Assembly: GCA_026874595.1 (NCBI GenBank)
Contig: CM049307.1
Span: forward strand, 48,517,678 to 48,581,677
DNA length: 64,000 nt
From: Sipunculus nudus
Lineage: Eukaryota; Annelida; Sipuncula; Golfingiida; Sipunculidae
Reading direction: 5' to 3'
Both the position numbers and the translations under genes were made by a program. Below, piece by piece: positions 59,040 through 64,000 of the stretch (position 1 is the first letter of the stretch; the number at the start of each line of letters is the position of its first letter). Below the pieces are notes generated by a model, which worked only from the letters and a program-made list of their open reading frames with translations, did no database searches and was not told the DNA's origin.

Positions 59040-59215
59040 TTCACGATCCAAACCAAACTCACTCATCGAATCTTCATTGGCCCATTCCCGAAATGCTCTT
59101 GAGATTTCATGATATTCCGTTCGAAATTTCGTGAGTTATGTGGTGAACAAACACACACGCAAACACACACACGGATTAGGTTGAACGCATATCCTCCTGG
59201 CGGAGGCATTAAAAC
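59040..59215 (+). repeat. Probable dispersed repeat with CA-rich core and CCTCCTGGCGGAGG end
   Basis: The block contains TTTCGTGAGTTATGTGGTGA, a CA-rich stretch (59149-59172) and a short hairpin CCTCC-TGGC-GGAGG (59193-59206). The order resembles repeats widespread in marine invertebrates; no second copy is present in this window, so the call is from memory. Confidence 0.35.
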
Positions 59216-60973
59216 ACAAGCCCAGAGCAGTCTGTTGATAGACCGGTCTTCCGCCAGTGAGGACGAGTATTTCAGCTGGACATGTCATGCTGACCCTTTC
59301 ACTTGCAGTTGACTTTCCTTGCCTCGATGCTTCCAATTTGTCATACAGTTTGTGTTCACTCGGTCGCTGTGGAGTTCCAAAGCAAAATAACTTTCTATTA
59401 CTTCGGTCACCTGGTTTAATATAGTTAGGTCTCAGAAGGAAGGTTGCCTGGCTACATTACACACCCCTTTAAGGTTTATATACGGAGGTGGTTTCTTTTC
59501 TGATAAACTTCTAGCAAGTTATTTTATCTCTGATCGTTCTACTCATGGTCTAGTTTAAACGTCTGTGAGATTCAAGGCCTTTAAGGTTAATTACCTTAAT
59601 TACCTTAACCCAAATTTCCACATTGGTACTGGGCAGTGTTCATGTTGATAGTGTAAAGCACATTAAGTTTTATTGCTTTAAAGTGAGTAATAAAGGGATT
59701 TTAATAAATATGAACTTTCATGATACAAGACTTTCTTTGATTGAATTGTCCGTGAATACCTCTCTGTAACAGTCTCCCTGGTATTAAAAAGGCTAGCGTT
59801 ATAAACATGTTTCTTGGCAGGCGGTCTTGTTAGAATAACAACCTCCCCATTGCCCCAAACACAGTCCATGTCAGCATGCTTGAATAATAATGGACAGACT
59901 CCAGTACCCGAGCTATTAAAACTCAGAACAGAATGCGTAAACCAGGGCCATACAGGGGCAAAAAACACCCTTACAGTGATAAGGATGCTTGTATTACAGC
60001 CTCACTTTAATGGGTTCACTTATTTTAAGGAGAGTTTGTTGTTTACACATATATTTATAAACATGTTGAAATACAAAGATGTATTAATTACATGAGGAGT
60101 TTCGGTAGCTTTCAACATGTATATGTAGCAAATACAATGCTGGTAGAAAAAAGGGTAACAACAGGATATAGTATGCACAGCCGCTGTGGTTATGATCTGT
60201 ACTAGCACAAATCATCCTATACAAAAGCTGAAATACACGTATGGCGAACATCTGAGAGAATGCCGTTTTTAAATTATTATATAGTCGGTTCACACCTAAT
60301 TCTCTAAAAAAAGCATGGATTATTTTATAAGATTTCATTAAAATAATTTAAATGACAGTTCAATTCTTTCATCATTTCTTAGTGTAAAATGGTGTATGAA
60401 TGACTACAAAACAATATTCAATGTCTTCAAAAATACTGTTTTATTTGTATATTTATGAACAATTATAATATCGCATCATTCAAGAATCCATATTGAACAT
60501 AACGTGACACAACTTTGTTGCCTGGCAATATAACAAACCCTTCTCAGGCTTATGCAAGTTATGGTTGAGGCATTCCCTCTCAAATCAGTGTACTTAAAGC
60601 CTGGTCTAAATTGTCAGAGTCCTCTATAAGCTTCAGATTTTGGTTGTACACGTTTGGTTTATATCATGAGATTAAGCTGAATTGATAGGACCGTCATTGG
60701 TGTTACAGTTATTAGGAGTTACCTATGTTGATATTCCACTTTTGGGTATCTTTGTCTACACAGTTTTAGGAGCATCGCGGAGGCTTGCATTCCTTAGAAT
60801 GCAGATTTCTGGATTGAGCTGGAATATATTCAACGTATTGATGACTCCAGCTGTATCCCACAATTTGTTATTGATTTATCTGCGGTTACTGATTTATCTG
60901 CTGTCACTAAGTGAGTATGGAAAAAAGTAAAAACAAGTGTTCTTGAAAAGTGGCATATATTATCGGTAGGGTG
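59216..60973. other. No gene recognised
   Basis: AT-rich sequence. Several open frames (59678-59968 minus, 59814-60095 plus, 60682-60930 plus) show neither family resemblance nor supported splice sites. Confidence 0.5.
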
Positions 60974-61671
60974 TACGCTCTTTACACAGCGCTTTAACCA
61001 TAGGCCTTGTCCCTATATCGTAAGCGCTGTTTGTTATGACCCCGTATCCTGAATTGCTACACAAGAGGGGAGCACTGTATTTTTGTCCAATCAGATGAGA
61101 CCTTGTGCTGGAAGACACAGCCAAGCGAGGAAAACACGGAACTAATCATATTCATTTCGTTTTGAGTGACAGCATATTACCCCAGTAACCGTCTGAACAG
61201 GCTACAGGCTCAGAGAGAATTGCCCCAGACGTGGTTTGCTTAGGGCCTTGTGCTCATAGGATGCCCGGTCGGTGAGTTGTGATTCAAACGAAACGTAACA
61301 ACAAAGGCTGCGTGCACACCTCGCTGGCTGGTTCAGTTCTGCAGACAAAAGATACATGGCTACGCTGAAACAGTCATAATGTCATAATCGAGTCGGTCGA
61401 TGATGCGAGAATACAGAGGAAGCAATTAAAATTCGACCGTAAACTCTCATCAAGCGCCGCTTGAAGCGCAGCTATGGGCGGAGCCAGGATGCCTGTCGAG
61501 TGTTTGTTTATCGCCATCTGGTTGGCTTGCCACATCATACGCACGTTTTTTTTTTCAGCGGACAACGAACCGCCATCTGGTGTCTAAATATATCATAGAC
61601 GGTCAAAGTTGGCAGCGTGAAAATCAGTTGCTTCTTTAGAAGCGCAAGATTTCCGCTGCCTCGGGAGCGTA
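60974..61671 (+). mobile_element. TIR element of about 690 bp, copy 2 (no lectin exon attached)
   Basis: Full-length match to 54213-54903, with TACGCTC and GAGCGTA ends. It is flanked by GGTAGGGTG on the left and GGTAGAGTG on the right, a probable 9-bp target duplication with one mismatch. The sequence that follows is unrelated to the lectin-2 start region. The TATA-like box and TCAGTTG motif are retained. Confidence 0.75.
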
Positions 61672-64000
61672 GGTAGAGTGATACACGATACACCTATGGT
61701 GAATATTTCGGATTTTTTTATGGATATATGATTTTCCATTGATGATTTCACGTGTTCCTATGTCATGTGATTGGGAATCACGCCCAGAAAAAAAGACAAT
61801 GTAATCATACTGTGATGGGTTGGTGCAAGAGCGCCATCTGGCAATAAATCATTTCTTAAACATTTCGCGCTGAGAAGATCAAAAATACTATGATCTTATG
61901 GAGACCTAGTATTTCTTGTAAAAGGAGACATTTCTATAGCTAAGACCACTGCAGAGTTTTGGGTGGCTGTTTAAGTAGAGGCATCCTCTTGATAAAGCCC
62001 ACAATTTCTTATTTTTGGTGGGAATAAAAATATAAAACAAACCTTTTTCGCCAGAATATTGGCTCGGTTTATGCAAGAGGTTTATTAATAGACTTTTATA
62101 GGCATATGAGCAATGAACATATAATGGGAGTTGGAATACTGCAGACTATTAGCAAGACGGTTCCATTAAACCCATCTGTGAAGACGTTTTGACTTGCCGT
62201 CTCTCTGCCATATACATAAAGCTAAGAAAATATATAGTAATAAATCTGGCAGTATGTTTCCATATATAAGTGCAAACAACAAACTCTCCCTGATATAACT
62301 GAACTAAATGAAGTGAGGCTGGCGTTCTTATAACTGTCGATGCTTTATCCATACAAAAAAACTTGGTTTACGTAATGAGTTTTCAGAGCTCAGATACAAG
62401 CTGTCATTTAGACGTGCTGACAGGGACTGTGCATTGGACACCGGAAAGGATGTTACTAAAAATGCCACCTGCCATGAACCATCAGCTTTGTAAGATTATA
62501 CACACAGAGCTGTAACCATGCGCTCCTCAGTTCAAGAAACAAAATGTAAACAATACATAGTTCACACGCCGGCTGGACAAGAACACGTTCCAGAAACAGA
62601 GACAGGTTTATGACTTTATTTGATCGGTCAAATTCTCGATGCTAAACGTTTCATACTTAGATTTGTACACACTGAGGGGCCCCCTGAATCAAGGTCTGTG
62701 AAAGCATGGCTGCAACATACTTGATAGTATGAAGATGAACCCCGCTCCGTCTGTGTTCTAGACGAACACGTTTACAATATACCCCCTCCCCCAGAGTTGA
62801 AAACTGGAGGGAGTGAACATAGAATCACGGAGGATGATTTACCTGGCACATGAACTGCGCTATAGGTCAAAATACAATAAATTTAGGACAAAGTATGATG
62901 GCAGAGCAAAGGGGGAATGACAGAGCAAATAGTTGCATATTTTAGTTATATTACAGATTTATATTCTGTATAAGCTATCACAAATTTTGCAGGTATACAT
63001 CTGAAAGAATGCCAGGTAGCGCCGATGGGGCTTTCTATGTTTGTACAAACTTAAATTACAGGTAAACTTTTAAACCTACGAAAAATGTCTTCATGCAAGT
63101 TACTTAAAGCATGGACCTTGCATCAATGCATTTTATTTGCCGGAAAATTGAGGTACAAATTTGAAATAGCGGAGAGGTAATAAATATTAAACATTAAAAT
63201 TGATTAAGAAAATAGAAAACCTAAACTATCTCACACAAACAGCACCTACATATAAGCCGTTTGACAAAATGAAATTTTAACACTAATCCTATGGCGAAAT
63301 TCATTTTTTTACATATATATATATGTGTGTGTGTGTGTGTAAGTCTATATACGGTGAAGCAAATGGCTTATTTATCTTTTAGAGAGATAATCCCGCCGAC
63401 TAAGGCCTCGTGGTAACGACTTGACAAAATTACCGAGTAATCAGCCCATGTTAAGAAGTTTGAATGGTAAATAAAGTTACCTGTCGGTTTAACTGATATA
63501 TGAGAAAACTGCATGCACGTACCGGACTGGAGAACCCATACCTCCATCAATACATATTGTTAATTTTAGCTTACTTTTATTATAATCTCTATTTTTCGTT
63601 CAGAATCAAACTCAAGAAATGTTACTTAAATCCCTAAATAACTATTTCAGGTACCTTTTACACAGACACAAATAACAGACAAACAGAAGAAAGGCACTTG
63701 AGGAAGGGTGAAAATACAATATATACAGGTTATCATGTTATCGAGAAAATACTTATAGGTGATACACCTGGAAAGGGAAACGTTAAATGGTAACAGTTTG
63801 CAGGAAATTTAAACGTTTTAATGGGTACAATCGACACAATCGGTACATTGGCATGACGTCAAATCAATCAAGTCATGTATGATTCATATCGCCATGGCAT
63901 CACGCACTTCCGCTTGATAAATTATTCATATGACAATAGCTCAATGTAATCCTCAAGAGTACATAAGTTCAAAGGAACCCTAGATTAAAGGGGCCCAATC
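61672..64000. other. No gene recognised; minor repeats
   Basis: Contains the second copy of the short repeat at 62686-62738 (GAATCAAGGTCTGTGAAAG...ACTTGATAGTATGAAGATG) and a (TA)n(GT)n microsatellite at about 63310-63341. Nothing resembling lectin exons 2-4 is visible on the plus strand. Confidence 0.5.

Noticed and set aside
60682-60930. Possible exon 2 of C-type lectin 2 (open frame, good size)
   Set aside because: No cysteines at the lectin exon-2 positions and no phase-1 acceptor; it does not resemble the paralogous exon.
63640-63690. CYxC-like codons on the minus strand as a first finger for the second Ly6-like gene
   Set aside because: A stop follows closely and no further cysteines or donor site are in frame.

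Overview
This window is nuclear DNA from a multicellular animal, not a microbe. It is AT-rich, its genes are split by GT-AG introns, and most of it is repeats: long (TA)n arrays, poly-G/poly-C runs, two non-LTR retrotransposon remnants, and many small dispersed or tandem repeats. A Ly6-type GPI-anchored protein, a secreted C-type lectin and a MINPP1-type phosphatase point to a marine invertebrate. An echinoderm/hemichordate or a lophotrochozoan would fit, but the sequence alone does not let me choose.

Region by region. (1) 1-3288: on the minus strand, the first coding exon of a MINPP1-like phosphatase; its intron 1, running off the left edge, is filled by a tandem repeat of about 335 bp. (2) 3289-10264: a nested composite. 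A roughly 5.15 kb insertion with complex inverted ends (3367-8521) sits inside one arm of an older inverted repeat, and the other arm preserves the empty site. (3) 10265-13900: dispersed repeats. (4) 13920-23430: a complete three-exon Ly6/three-finger gene on the minus strand (143 aa, ten cysteines, GPI tail). (5) 24.9-35.1 kb: no recognisable host gene; a LINE remnant on the minus strand (25.1-26.3 kb) and several small repeats. (6) 35185-35420: last coding exon of a second Ly6/Quiver-like gene, minus strand. (7) 36-44.4 kb: repeats, including an X-Y-X-Y local duplication and a PIF/Harbinger-like MITE with TAA target duplications. (8) 45267-51104: a complete four-exon C-type lectin gene (234 aa, plus strand) whose intron 2 holds an inverted pair of composite SINE-like repeats. 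(9) 54213-55011: first exon of a paralogous lectin gene, directly preceded by a roughly 690 bp terminal-inverted-repeat element that has a second copy at 60974-61671. (10) 55-64 kb: repeats, an L2-type LINE 3' fragment, and no further exon that I can support.

The coding content is extracellular or secretory: a luminal or secreted inositol-polyphosphate phosphatase, GPI-anchored three-finger proteins and secreted lectins. Nothing shows they act together. The two lectins are clearly paralogues: their signal-peptide exons match, both use phase-1 donors with the same start, and they share a TATA-like box. All exon joins in the complete genes were checked by hand for frame and splice dinucleotides, but no database search was possible.
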